Origin: Larimichthys crocea
Taxonomy: Eukaryota > Chordata > Actinopteri > Sciaenidae
Direction of reading: 5' to 3'
Assembly (NCBI RefSeq): GCF_000972845.2
Contig: NC_040026.1
Coordinates: forward strand, 1,418,526 to 1,482,525
DNA: 64,000 nucleotides
Shown piece by piece: positions 12,391-25,100 of the stretch. Below the pieces are notes generated by a model. It did no database searches. It had not been told where the DNA came from and saw only the letters and a program-made list of their open reading frames with translations. A program made the translations under genes and the position numbers. The stretch's first letter is position 1, and every line of letters starts with the position of its first letter.

Positions 12391-12534
12391 GTGAGTAGCA
12401 GCTACAGGTATTGTTGCATAATTACGGAAACGTCGAAAACTCCAGCTAGGTGTGTCTCCCCCGGCAGGTATGTTAGTAAGCCCTTTGAGTCAACGGTCTG
12501 GTTTCAGCAGTGAGTAAATGGTGCGTTTGAGGAG

Positions 12535-12536
<2 letters not shown>

Positions 12537-12610
<74 letters not shown>
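12537..12610. repeat. (GT)n microsatellite, 37 units
   Basis: Uninterrupted GT dinucleotides in the llgl2 5' region, about 150 bp downstream of the strong donor at 12390. Confidence 0.97.
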
Positions 12611-12614
<4 letters not shown>

Positions 12615-12798
12615 AACGTTTCACCGGTTCGGCTAGTTTCGGAAAAATTCACGATGAAATGACAACAGGTACGAGAAAAATCTGAATTTATCCAAACTGT
12701 TTGTTACGTAGGAGTCCTCATGTGTCAGCTGCATGCTAACCCTCTGCAAATATAACGCCGTCCTCCACCTCTGTAAATCACTGTATGATTAACTGGGA

Positions 12799-12823
12799 CA
12801 GACAGACAGACAGACAGACAGAC
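12799..12823. repeat. (GACA)n microsatellite
   Basis: About six perfect GACA units. Confidence 0.9.
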
Positions 12824-13924
12824 TGTGTGTAGCTCAAGAGGGGGGAACAAAGCTTCACAATCTGGGCAGGATATGGCTGAAGGACACACTGGCTGCGTCC
12901 TTCCAACTCCCCCTGCATCAGGGCAAAGACTATCCAAACAAAAAGCCTTTGTTCTCAGTGGACTTAGTGCGATTCCACCTGCATAGTAAAGTCCACCTGA
13001 AACTATTATGGAGGCTAAATAAACCTTGGCCACTCCCGAATGTGAGGCAGAGACACTGTCACCAGCTGGAGCGTCCAGTAGATTTCAGAGGAGTAGGCTC
13101 TGAAAGGACAGTCATGCATGATTGTTTGCATTTTTAGACCGAACAGGAAAGTTAATTTATCTAACCCTTGTGCCGGGTGTCCAAGCAGTGTACCTTTGCT
13201 TGTAAACTTCAAACAGAGCACTTGGCTCAGACTGTCACGCTGTGTTTAACTGTTAACTTGATTCCTGCTTCTGCTCTCCCAATGTGCAACACATTATCAG
13301 GCAGGATAGAGAGGCTTCTTTTCTGTGGTTTGCAAATGGGACGGCAAAGGAAGTAGAAATGCTGTAAAATGTCTTTTTGGTTCATCAGGATTTACAGCAG
13401 ATGTGCAAAATGACTCTGCCAAGTAATGATGGATTGTTGTTTATGAGCAGCTCAGACAGAAAATACACCGAAGTCTTATTGAATAGAATAAGTCATAAAG
13501 TCATGGAAGGAGTTGCATCTTGCTCAAAATCAGACTGATGTGCGCTCAAACAGCAAAAGTATTTAATCTTCAGACCTTCATCAGGAGATCAAAATGAACA
13601 CATAAAGACGTCACACATACTGTATGCTTTTTAACCCACATGCACATTCAAACCCAGAGTGTAGATACTTAACAACACATCACAAAAAATCAATACGGAA
13701 AGCAACTTTATAGACCAAAAGGTAAATCAACTGACAGCCTGTATTTGTAGTCCAAGTGTGACTGTAACATTATTTCGAAGTTTCATTGGAATCATCATAT
13801 TCAAACAGGGTGTTTGTGTTCATTGATAACGGCTGCATAGTTGAGCCGTGATACTAAGAATGGCAAGTCACTGGTTAGTCTCTCACGACGTGTGTTTATG
13901 ATCTGACTGACGCCTGATGCTGCT

Positions 13925-14170
13925 GAAGAGCTGCAGCTGTAAGTTGATTAATTGATTAGTCAGTGGACTGAAATTTAATTCTCAGCTACTTCATTAATGG
14001 ATGGTGTTCAGTCATTTCAGTCAAAGAGAATAATACTTGTAACAACTCTCTGTTCCTCATTTGTTAATTGTTCTCTGTGACATGATGGAATATCTTTAGG
14101 TTGTGGACAGAATAAGACATCGATATCAAAAATAACCTGCAGATGAACCGACGATGATGACTATGTTTAG
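13925..14170. repeat. Dispersed teleost MITE-like repeat, copy 1
   Basis: Contains the diagnostic phrases TTGATTAATTGATTAGTCAG and AATATCTTTAGGTTGTGGAC of a very common teleost element (full copies begin and end with GATTAATCGATTAAT-like ends). Shares the internal phrase with the copy at 15155-15385. Ends are approximate. Confidence 0.55.
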
Positions 14171-14663
14171 GTTCGGCCGTAGTTGACAGCCTTGCACTGT
14201 GGCTGTTCGAGCTCTGTTAGAATGAGGTTGTGGTCGAGGATGTGGTACTGACAATTAAGGAAGTGACTTCAGAGTAACCCAAAGAAAATCTGTCAAAGAT
14301 ATATTTGACACACTTCCTCACCTGTTTAAAATAGTTTACAATATTAGCTTCAAATATATAAAAAAATCTAATGTCTGTTATAAAACCCCTCCAGTCAAGT
14401 GTGTGTGTGCGCATTTGTGTGTGTGTGTCAGAGGTATTGATGCTGTGTGTTTCTGTCCTGTTGGGTTTCATGATTCTGAAGGTGTGTGTACCCTGAGTCC
14501 ACCCTGGTCAGTCTGTCTGCATTATTTTTACAGGACAAGTGACTGTCTTTGATAAAAGAACAAACAGCTGCTGGAAACATAATTGTACTTTAAAGAGTAA
14601 TTTGTTTTCTACACTGTTTTCAAGATTTTGTGCGCAGATCTTCTTTTTTTTTCCTGACTGAAG

Positions 14664-14865
14664 GGGTGTCGTTTAGCTCAGTTGGTAGATCAGCCGCCCC
14701 ATGTACAAAGGCTCGGTCCTTGCCGCAGAGGCCCAGGGTTTGAGTCCAACCTGCGGCTCTTTGCTGCATGTCATTCCCCATCTCTCTCTCCCCATGTTCC
14801 TGTCACTCTTCAGCTGTCTCTGTACTATGAAAAGCTTCAGAAAGGCCAAACAAATAAATAAAAAA
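14664..14865 (+). mobile_element. tRNA-derived SINE
   Basis: Has a polymerase III box A (TAGCTCAGTTGGTAGA, 14674-14689) and box B (GGGTTTGAGTCCAAC, 14736-14750). Then comes the non-tRNA body CTTTGCTGCATGTCATTCCC and an A-rich tail with AAATAAATAAAAAA. This is the abundant teleost SINE built on a tRNA head. A second copy lies inverted at about 60830-61018. Confidence 0.8.
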
Positions 14866-14915
14866 CGTGACTGAATATGATGCACAAAAGTTTGAATTGT
14901 AAAAGACAACATTGT

Positions 14916-14943
14916 GATGGATGGATGGATGGATGGATGGATA
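14916..14943. repeat. (ATGG)n microsatellite
   Basis: About seven GATG/ATGG units shortly after the SINE. Confidence 0.9.
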
Positions 14944-15154
14944 GACGGACCCAGAGTTTGCTGTCACCTGCAGCAAACTCTGACCTGTTCAGACAAGTCA
15001 CCAGTTTAATGACACTAACTTTGATCAATAACACCGAGCTCTGTCTCCCCCATCATCAGCCCACCCTGCTGCATTCTGTTGGTCACACCTGACACATGAA
15101 CGTCTTACTTCTGCTGTTCTGATTCACAGTTGTTGATACATTAAACACTACTTT

Positions 15155-15385
15155 TTATAGAGCTGCAAAGATTAGATGATTGATCCAGTAGTTGTTGTCT
15201 ATTGAATTAAACAGCAGCTATTTTAATAATCACTTTATCGTTTTGAGTCATTGTTTGATTTCAGATCCTCAGATGTGAATTAGTCCTCTGTGACCATTAA
15301 CTGAATATCTTTGGGTTGTGGACAAAAGGACACATTTGTGAACGTCACCTCTGACTTCTGGGAACATTTTTCACCATTGCAGCTT
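15155..15385. repeat. Dispersed teleost MITE-like repeat, copy 2
   Basis: Starts near AGCTGCAAAGATTAGATGAT and contains AATATCTTTGGGTTGTGGAC and ACGTCACCTCTGACTTCTGG. It is the same family and orientation as 13925-14170. Ends are approximate. Confidence 0.55.
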
Positions 15386-16749
15386 CAGGTCCTGATAACT
15401 CACCACTGTCTATGAGCGTCTGTGTGTGTGCTCCCAGTCCTCCTCCCTCTCTTCTCCGTGTCTCCCTGGTTCTGATTACAGGAAGGAGAGAGTGAGTTGG
15501 TGGGAGACATGATATCCTGCCAGCCACACCCAAAACTGACAAGATCTTGTTTCTGTTTTGTTAGTGGAAGGAAGCATCTCTGTGGATATGGCAGACTCCT
15601 CCTCCTGTTGCTCTGCTCTGTCTTCAGCCTGAATACACAGGAACACACACACTCTTTCACACGTCTTCACACATGCATCAGCATGACACACCTGATGGTG
15701 TGATGGTTTCTGTTTCATGCTGCTCAGAAGCCCCCCCCCCCTCCTCTGTCCCTGCACACTGCACCGACCTGACACCGATCACACCCCTGACCCGCAGCAC
15801 TCGGTCCAACGCTGATCCGAGAGGACTCGTTTTCACCACCACGACCAAGAATAGCTCAGTGGTGCCCAGCTCAGAATCACAGAGAGGTGTCAGGATGTCC
15901 ACTTTTAGTTTGATTTGGTGCCTTATCAAAAGTGTGCGTGTGCGCAGTAGGTGTAGTCACAGGTTTTCAGGCCATGTGTGTATGCTGTACAGTCTATGAG
16001 GCAGCTGCAGAACAGGTTCTGCTCCACCTGTCTGAATTTGGTTCACTTTCTAGCCGCATTGTTTTAGTGGGCGTCTGTGCTTCAGTGTTAGTGGATCACA
16101 CGTGGGTCAGGGAGGGGCTCAGTATGTTTGCACCTTTTTTTTTTTTTCTCTCTCTTTCCTGTCTTGCAGCGAGTGCTAGCATAGCTGCTGATTGCACAAG
16201 TCCATCAGCAGAATGTTTCGGATGCCAGGCATTTCCTGGCCGTTGGTTCTTCCTCTGAGGCGCTATGTTAGCTATGTCACCGAGAGACGGCGTCCACGTA
16301 GCTGGTCTAGCCACCCTCACTTCAGGTTGTTTTTGTCCTGTCCGGGCATGTTTATGCACATTTTTCTCCCTCCATTGACTCCCTTCTCAGCTTAGATGGC
16401 TCGGTCGATATGCCGGGAATTTGATGACCTCACTGAAGGGTGAAAGCTAACCGAGGGCTTTAAGTGAAGGATGTTTGGGAAAGAGCATTAGGCAGCAGAG
16501 AGGACGTGTTTAGGTCGGGCTGCATTGCTCAGTGTGACTTTGTGAGAAGAGTCAATACGGCAGGTAAATGTGCTATCATAGGTAAACAGTGTGTGTTACC
16601 TTATCGGGCTGAGAGATGAGCTCACTGTAGATCAAACAGCGTGACGAAAGCTGCTGCGTTTACTGTCACTCACTGCCGGTTCATTGCTCTTCAGCTGCCA
16701 AGAGAAATTCCTGTGAAAATCCATATGTGAGGGTGGAACTAAGGCAGTG

Positions 16750-16752
<3 letters not shown>

Positions 16753-16795
<43 letters not shown>
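16753..16795. repeat. (CA)n microsatellite
   Basis: Uninterrupted CA run in llgl2 intron 1. Confidence 0.95.
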
Positions 16796-16797
<2 letters not shown>

Positions 16798-19700
16798 GTC
16801 TGATATGTTTCTGTCGCTCACTTCTGACCTGCCATTGTTCTTCTTATTAACCTGAAACTAACAGGTACTTCCCTGTCACAATAACATCTTTGTCCTCAGT
16901 CAAAGTAAATGGACCTTTGGTATATTCTGAAAATTCCACAAATGAATCCCCCATCATTGAAGTGTGTTATCTGAGATAAGCTGAGGAATCTTGAATGAAA
17001 ACAAAGTTTAGTTTCTTCTTGTTGAGCTGATGTCTGTTTCTTTGCAGCTTTATCTGTGTTTAGATATCTGTCAGTCAGATAAAACATTAGTTTATTGCAA
17101 TATTTCCAATGAAACCTTATTTTCTTACTAAATGTTTTTATATAACATTTGGTCAAAAACCAAAGTGGATCTTTAAGGGGAGAGTTTGACGTTTTGTCTT
17201 TTTGCTTCTTGTCTGAGAGGATACCACGTCCATGTCTGTCTGAAATAGCCAGCTGCTGGTTCGCTCGCCTACAGACACATCAGCAGCACACACTCACAAG
17301 TCTTTGTCTTGCAGGGAGTTATGTATGAGACTATTTCCTGGCAGGTTTTTGACAGTAGCTGATTTGAGCAAAATAACGAATGCTTGTTTTCATCCACTAA
17401 CGATATGTGAATATTAGGAGTTAATTCATGAGAGAAGCAGCTTCATTTATCTATATTAATGTGAGGAAGGTTATGTCAAATCTGTGTATGGATGGACTAT
17501 AGAGCCATGAGAAGACAGTGAACAGCTGATCAGTCATGTGACCTAAATGTTCACTACATCTCAATGATTGAGAAAAGGTGCTACCATCCCGTTAAGCGAA
17601 TGAACTGTTTTAGAAAAAAAAAGTATTGTGACACATCATCCATCAAACGTTTCTAATGCTAGACTTCAAAATGAGCATCAGAATATGTTTATGGAAACAA
17701 CTTTCATGTAAAAATATGGAACATCACTGGCTTTATCAATGAAATGGCAAATTCCTGACTCCAAAACAAATCTATGAATTTGATGCCGGCTCTCATCAGC
17801 TGACTGATTCTGTAGCAGACACATCAATACATTTCCATCAGCACTGACACTTTTCAGTCAGTAGCAGTGTACACTGAGGAGGTTAGGTATCCAACCCCGG
17901 TCAGGTGAGACGTAGATGATTTCCTAAAGCGAGCAAAGTCACTCAGCAAGTGTCCTTGAGCGTGCTACTCGGTGTACTTCCTGCTCCAGCTCCTGCTAAT
18001 TTGTGTCTCCCAGAGGATAAAAAAAACCTCCTGTTCCACTGTTGTGGAATGATTAAATGCTCTAATCTCCATCATTTGAACGTGATAAATTGTTGCCTTG
18101 TTAACTCTGCTTGTTTTAAATATCTGGTGTTTCTTCTTGACAACAAGAATAAGTAGGATTTTAGAGAGAGCAGAGGAGGAGGTTAATCTAACTGTCTGAA
18201 CGAACAGCCTTAAACATCACTGCAGCTCACATAATTGCGATGTTCGTTCCCAGCCTCGGCCCCTGATAAGTAGCTGGTGTAGAAATAACACTCGCGTGTG
18301 TTTAATGAACGGGTAATTTGCGCTCTAATGTCTGTCAGCTTAGTCGAAAGGCCACAATTAATCTGGTCAGAGATGAACGACAGCGGGACAAGAAACTCAC
18401 ACCTGACGTGCAGCTTGTGTTCCTACAGGAGGAAGCTGAGCTTTCCATACGTCTGCTGGCTTCACACGATGGTTCCTACTCTCGGTTTTCCATCAGCAGA
18501 TTCCTCTCGTCGCCCTTAGAAGCCGTTGTTTGTGAAGCAGACCTCCCACCCTGCCATTGTCAGCAGAGCTTACAGCTTTGAGCTCCCTCTTTCTGCTCCA
18601 CTGCCTCTCCTGAGACCAACACACACACACAGTCTACAAGGACTTCAGGCTTGTGACCTGCTGCAACAACAAGCATGTTACTTGTTGATGAACCTTCAGT
18701 TGTGTTTGTTTTACCAGTGAGAGTTGTATCTGCTCAGTCTGAGCAATCTACAGGCTGAACCAGCACAAAGCTGGTGTTGTCGTCAGAGTAAGAGAGTTGT
18801 GAAATTTCTGCCAAGATTAAAGTTCAACTGAAATCCAGACAAATAAATGTTCTCTGGTAGGTTTGACCTGTTGGTGCAACATCTCTGTGGGAGGCTCCTA
18901 AAATCAGTTCACTTTAGCCTACCAGGCAGATTTCAGTGCACTCTGATCTTTGATTGCCTTTAATTTAATCGTTAAAAACATCCAGACATTGTCTCGTTTA
19001 CACGTCTCAGATGTGCATTAATTATATTTAGTTTGAGTTTTGGACTCATGAAGTTGTGAAATAGGGAACAATCAATAAAAGTATGTGTCAGTCAGGATAT
19101 CACAGAAGTTGATAGAAGTCCATAGCTCAGCTATCGGTCAACTGATTTCATGGGAAACTGCACTCAGAAGATTACAGGCCATTTCAGTGATTCTAATTGA
19201 ACAAAAGATGCCAGACTCAAATGCAACAGTGCAATAAATTAAAGTTGGCAAAGTTCTGATTCATCTATGAAACTAGATGAAGCAGAGCAAACATTTGGTG
19301 CTCCGTCAATCACAAAGAAAAGCACTGAGCTTTAATAACGAGCACTATTGAAGGGTAACTTCAGTATTTGTCAGCGTGGATGTTTTGTGTGTAAGTGACT
19401 GACGGGGACAACGAGTTTTGAATTTGGTCTTATATCGCGTGACCGCGCTGCAGACTTGAAACGGGATAAAACCTTATCCTTCATCTTCGTCTTGTTTTTT
19501 TTTTTTGTCACTGAGCTCAGATTGTTCGCAGCGAGTCAGACAGAGTTCAGAAGTTTTCTGAAAAGATTTGAAAATATATATATATTTTTTAAACATAACT
19601 GACTGTTTCAGTGAAGAGTGCTGCACCAAACATTCAAACATTGAGAAGGAGAGAAAGGTGTAGTATCCAGTGAGTCCAGTCAGCCTGTTGTACCACAGCA

Positions 19701-19978
19701 CTGTTGACTCGTTCTTTGAGGAAGCTGGAGATGGAAGTGTGTGACGCAGCACTGCTGATATGAGGGTAATACCAGAACTATGTCTGTATTTGGACCCAGG
19801 CGAATGAGCTGCTTCAGACGGAAAACCGTGACTCATGCCGCAGGCCTTTGTCACGGACTTGTGACATCGTGGATCATATGTCTGACTGCAGTTATGAGTT
19901 TTCCCGACCTGCAGCTCTGAAACACTCGGCTCCGAGCTGCTTTCTCTTGCATAGTTGAGTGTCGGTGAGTGAAGGAGG

Positions 19979-20009
19979 CTCACACACGCGCGCGCACACA
20001 CACATACAC
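19979..20009. repeat. CA/CG alternating tract (Z-DNA-prone)
   Basis: CACACACGCGCGCGCACACA followed by CACAT: strict purine-pyrimidine alternation with a CG core. Confidence 0.8.
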
Positions 20010-20419
20010 TGCTCAGAGGCCTGTACGCCGCTCTGTGGTTGAACCTTTCCTCCACGTGATGGAGCTCAGTGAGTCAGTCTCTCTGTACAATGTGGAGCCC
20101 GGCATCAGCTTCACCACAAGTAGTCTTCCACAGAGCTCGGCCTGTCGCACACTTCCTACGTGAGACTTGAAGAAAGAATGCACGGCCGCTGTTTTTTCCC
20201 TCTCACCGTCTTCCTCCTCCACATTTCCTTCCTTGTCCTTCTTTCTCTAAAGTGGCGTCTCTCTGTATAACAGGTGTTTTCGTGTGTGTGTGTGTGTGTG
20301 CGTGTACGCACGTCTGTGGTAGCCAAACAATGGTTTCTTAGTTGTGCCCTGACTGACCTCCAGCCCTTATCTTTTGTTTTTTTTTTCTTTTTTGTGGAGG
20401 GGGGTTTCAGTACCCAACC

Positions 20420-20528
<109 letters not shown>

Positions 20529-22020
20529 TTGTGTGCGTGCCAGCCAGACTCCGCCTCTGCAATTCCTTTCTCTCATCATCAGTCTTGTTGGAGAGACACA
20601 GTTACCTGAGGCTCCGTAGATTCCAGGTTTCACTTTTCACAGACTCCTGGTGTCTGCGAGGCGGATACACACTTCCAGACTGCCCCACACTCTAAGCCGC
20701 ATCCTGAACAGCAGCACTTTGATTTAACCACTTTAAATCTTTAACTTGTGTGATGGTTAAGCAAAGCAAACACATTAAATCAGGTGGAAATCTTTCTTCA
20801 TTTTTCATTGTACAGTGTTAATGTTTTGCTTCTGCTCCGTCGGGAGTCTACTCCCTTTTTACAAGTTGTTTTATTTGTCAGCGCTTATCAAATAACTAAG
20901 TTTAGTGTTTTGGCACTCTGGCAGTGTTTTGCAGAAGCACCACCCAACTAAACACGCCCTGATCTGCACTGAGCACGTGCAGCTCTCAACAGAAAGGAGA
21001 AGGAAGCATCATGGCTCACTGCTTAGCTACTACCTTCATTAACCCCCAAAAAACAAGGTGTTAAATTCTTTGTCACCATTTTCCTAATGGAGCGTTTACT
21101 GGTCTGAAGTGTCATTCCACTTCTCCCAAAATATATTTTAGCATAGTCTTGACTAAAACAACCAGATTTCATGCAGGTCCACTTGAATATCTGCTATTCC
21201 TCAGTCACATGCACATAGCACACTGCTTACTGCAGGGCTATTGAGGCCACGCCCCCTACCTGCACAGGTGATTTCTGTATCTGGACCACACTTGACTATT
21301 GAAGAAACATTTCATAAATCTGGTAAAATGTTTTTTTAATTGTTTTATTTAGTAGTCTGCTTATGACAAAACAAAATGTTTAGAGATGTGTTTGGACATA
21401 TGATACAGTTTGTTTAAATTACCCACAATTTACAGTTAATTCCCATAAATTTCCATAATCCCGATGGAGTTTCTGATTTGTAATATTTCCAAAATCCCCC
21501 ATCTTAACTTCCCATGGAAAGTTTCTGGAAACGTACCGGAAACTTTCCACACCTTTGCAACCCTTAGTCTGTCCATATTTGTCTTAGTGCAGCTGCAGTC
21601 TGAGAATGTGGTTGAATTCGCTTCAGATGTGTTAAAGCCACAAGAACAATTGTGCCAGACTGGACCTGAACCATTTCTCTAAGTGACTCAGCACTTATTC
21701 TCACAATCAACATGTGAAATTACAGTCACCTCTATGTAATGATTCTGAAAGGTGCTGAACTGAGCTTTATGACATTAGGAGCAGATGAATAAAGTCTGTC
21801 TCTCTCTGTCCAGACATTTAACTCAAAGCAAAGAGGAAAAGTCTAATCTGTGAGAAAAGACGAGCTGTGAACTGAATCAACATGTTGAGTGTACAGACAT
21901 GATGGTAATGAGTGCATACTGAGACAAAGATGTAAACACTGAAGTGTCCTCTGCCTCTCCCTCTCTCCCCTGCAGTGAGCCTCAGTGGGCCCACAGGCTC
22001 CACACTGGTGCTGAGACAGG

Positions 22021-22121
22021 ATGAAGAGGTTCAGGCGACACGGCCAGGAGTCCCAGAGAGATCGACTCAAACAGGAACTGTTCCAGTTCAACAAGGCAAG
22101 TGAAGCCTGACACAACGCACG

Positions 22122-22167
<46 letters not shown>

Positions 22168-25100
22168 ATGTTCATTTTTATTGCACACTCAAACATCCAG
22201 AGAGCTGCTCCCTGATGATGGCGGACCTTTTCCTGAGATTCTCCATGTGTGTGCTGCATGCACAGGTCTAAACACAGTTCACCAGATGTTACCTGCTGTT
22301 CACATCAGCTCATTAGACCACTGCCCTGTCGTTTTGTGTCGACGCCCACTTTGACCTGTTCAACAGAGAGGTTGTGGTGACATGAGCTCATTTCCTCCTT
22401 TCTGACTGATCTCAACAGACTAAATGTAAATCATTCAGTGAACCATGTTTACATGCTCTGCAGTGTGCAACATCACATCCAGAGCTCCACCATGAGCAAA
22501 CTTTGGACAAGGATGGAGCTGCTGTTTACTGTTAGTGCTGAGTCCAGGTCACATGTTTAAATGAAGCAGACATCACTTCACACACAGAATGTGATAATAT
22601 AGATGATACACACAGCTGACTGACACAGGTATACACAGCTGAGGGTGAGATGATGAAAACCTTAAACCCCTAATCTTTAGGAGGAAATGGTCACGTGCAA
22701 TACAATGACGGCGGCTCTCACCTCGCCTGGGCACCGTGCCAACATGGCACAGTTAGTGAAAGTGCACTTCTTCTTTGCCATTCTCTTTATTAACAGATAT
22801 AAAGACTGGTGTATGATGCAGAGGCATTAATATACAAACTGGGATGGGCACAGAGAACAGGTACTAAACTGGTACTGGTTCCTTACTGACCGTCAATATT
22901 TGAAACATTGAAAGGTGTGAGTTCACTTTTTGAAGTGGAATGAGAAAGCAGTGAAATGAACTAACTCAGGGAATCTTGTTTTCATCAAAAAAGTAATAAC
23001 TGAATCTTGTCAATGTCAAGTTATAGCAAGGTGTTGATAAGTATTGGTATCGATGAGAAGTATCAGTACTGATTTCATTAACGATTCCAGCCCTATGTTG
23101 GCTCAGTGTGGAGTAACAATCAGACTTTACACAGGGCTTTATAGCTGTGACAAAAAGAGCCTGTGCATGCAGACTGAGTTTAATACATCTGGGCTCTGCT
23201 CATCTACTAAACATGTGCAGTAAATGTGTTCTATAGATGTCCCACCAAAAGGACATGACGTCTTTCTGTCAGTCATCCTTCCTATGTCTTGTCTACCTGC
23301 TCTTATCTGCAGTGTGTTTTTGCTGCAGTCTCCTGTCTCTATCCTGTCATTGTCTGGGCTGTCACAGCTTGGTCTAACCCGCCCACCCCTCCCTGCTCTG
23401 TCTCCTGTCTGTCCTCTGTCTCCTCCTCAGACGGTGGAGCATGGATTCCCCCACCAGCCCAGCGCTCTGAGCTACAGTCCCTCCCTGCAGCTGCTGGCCA
23501 TCGGCACCCGCTCCGGTGCAATCAAACTGTATCCTTCACTGAACGACTGTGTGCACGCGTAAGCATAAATAGTTGTCAGTGAGGAATCTGGGTGTCATGT
23601 TTGAACTTGAGGCAGGCCGCACTAATGAGCGACTGTGACGCTGCTAAATCCTCGTCTGCGGGCACCTGGTTCAGGTATTTTATTTTCCCACGCTGTTGCA
23701 AAACGCTGCCTGCTATTCTCAGACGGCGGAGCCGCTGACGCCGTAGCCTTTCACACAATTGTGGTCAGTGACAGTCCGGCGGAGCCATTTGGTACACTCT
23801 GCCCATTGACACAGAGACACAGAGGTTTTGATAACGGCGGTACCTTCTCTCATTAGGTTAATCCAGTCACACAATGCAGCAGATTGTTGAGCAAGAGGCC
23901 ACAGATAAAGGAGAATCTGTGCATGAATATTCTGAGTCAAAGTGCAGAAAGCTTCAGACGGAGTCAAAGAACAGAGCAGCTTCTGTTGTTTTTATTTAGC
24001 ACACAAATCATTTGATAATGTGACACTGGAATCAGTCTCCATAGTGACGCCGTTGTTCCTCCACAGTGAGGTCCGGGCAGACTCTGCAGCAGCCCCAGAG
24101 CTGCTTCAGTGTCAGTGACTGCGCAGCACTGAGGCAGCGCAGGAGACGTATGATGGACAGACTTAGCTGCAGGTTAGCCTCTTTAGGTTAGACTTTGTCT
24201 CTATTAAATGACCAATCAGCGCACTGGAAAAAACTACAGGATCCTGACACAGACTTTGGAGACTTTTGAGTTTACAGTAAAAATTAGATCCTTCCTCACA
24301 GAATATTTAGAAAGCCAAATCATTTTAAACGGTGTTCTAAGTGTGAGATTTAGAGGGCTCTATTCACAGCATGGCAGGACCGGAATATGATATTCACATC
24401 TGTTTTCATTAGCGTATAATCAGCTGAAAATAAGAATCATTATGTTTTTGTTACCTCAGAATGAACCTTTTATCTACAGACGCTGCAGGTTCTCCTCCAT
24501 CATGTTTCTACAGTAACCCAGAACAGACTAACTAAACAGTAAATCAGCACACAGCTCGAAATGGAGGCGGTCAGATATTTTGGCACATTTTGTAGCCACC
24601 ATCGTTTCAATGCCGTACTCAACTTTTAAGTGTGATAAACTTGGTTTATGGTTCTGATGGGGATGTGATCTGATCTCGTGGTCCTGTTATCTACTTTGTG
24701 ATACAGTCGCCTAGTGTTTTTATCATTTGTGAGAATGTCTGCCATAAATCCAGTCTGTCCTTAACCAGCACTCAGATATGGTGCTCCAGGTGTGGAGTTC
24801 ATGGGTCTGCATGATGAGAATGCTGCTGTCACACAGGTGCACTTCCTGCCCCACCAGGTAAATTTAGAACATTCACGACACACTCCCAGCAGCCTTCAGT
24901 GCTCTCTCTGTCTCTCTCTCGCTCTCTCTGTCTCTCTCTCGCTCTCTCTGTCTCTCTCTCGCTCTCTCTGTCTCTCTCTCTCTCTCTGTCTCTCTCCCTT
25001 ATAAAACAGTGTTGATTGATTGTGGCTCATGTTCAGGTTGAATTGGTGACTCTGCTGGACGACAACAGTCTGCACATGTGGACTTTAAGAGCCCACAAGG

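Noticed and set aside
14664..14760. tRNA gene with boxes A and B
   Set aside because: The arms do not fold into a clean cloverleaf, and the non-tRNA body and A-rich tail mark it as a SINE.
15673..16395. Cluster of overlapping ORFs near 15.7-16.4 kb as a possible extra llgl2 exon or nested gene
   Set aside because: No family match, no consistent splice borders, ORFs on both strands of similar length, as expected by chance in GC-richer DNA.
19474..20055. 193-codon antisense ORF
   Set aside because: No recognisable domain, low-complexity ends, no splice context; lies over intron 1 of llgl2 on the opposite strand.
24895..25000. CRISPR-like regularly spaced repeat
   Set aside because: It is a contiguous CT minisatellite with no unique spacers, in a vertebrate intron.
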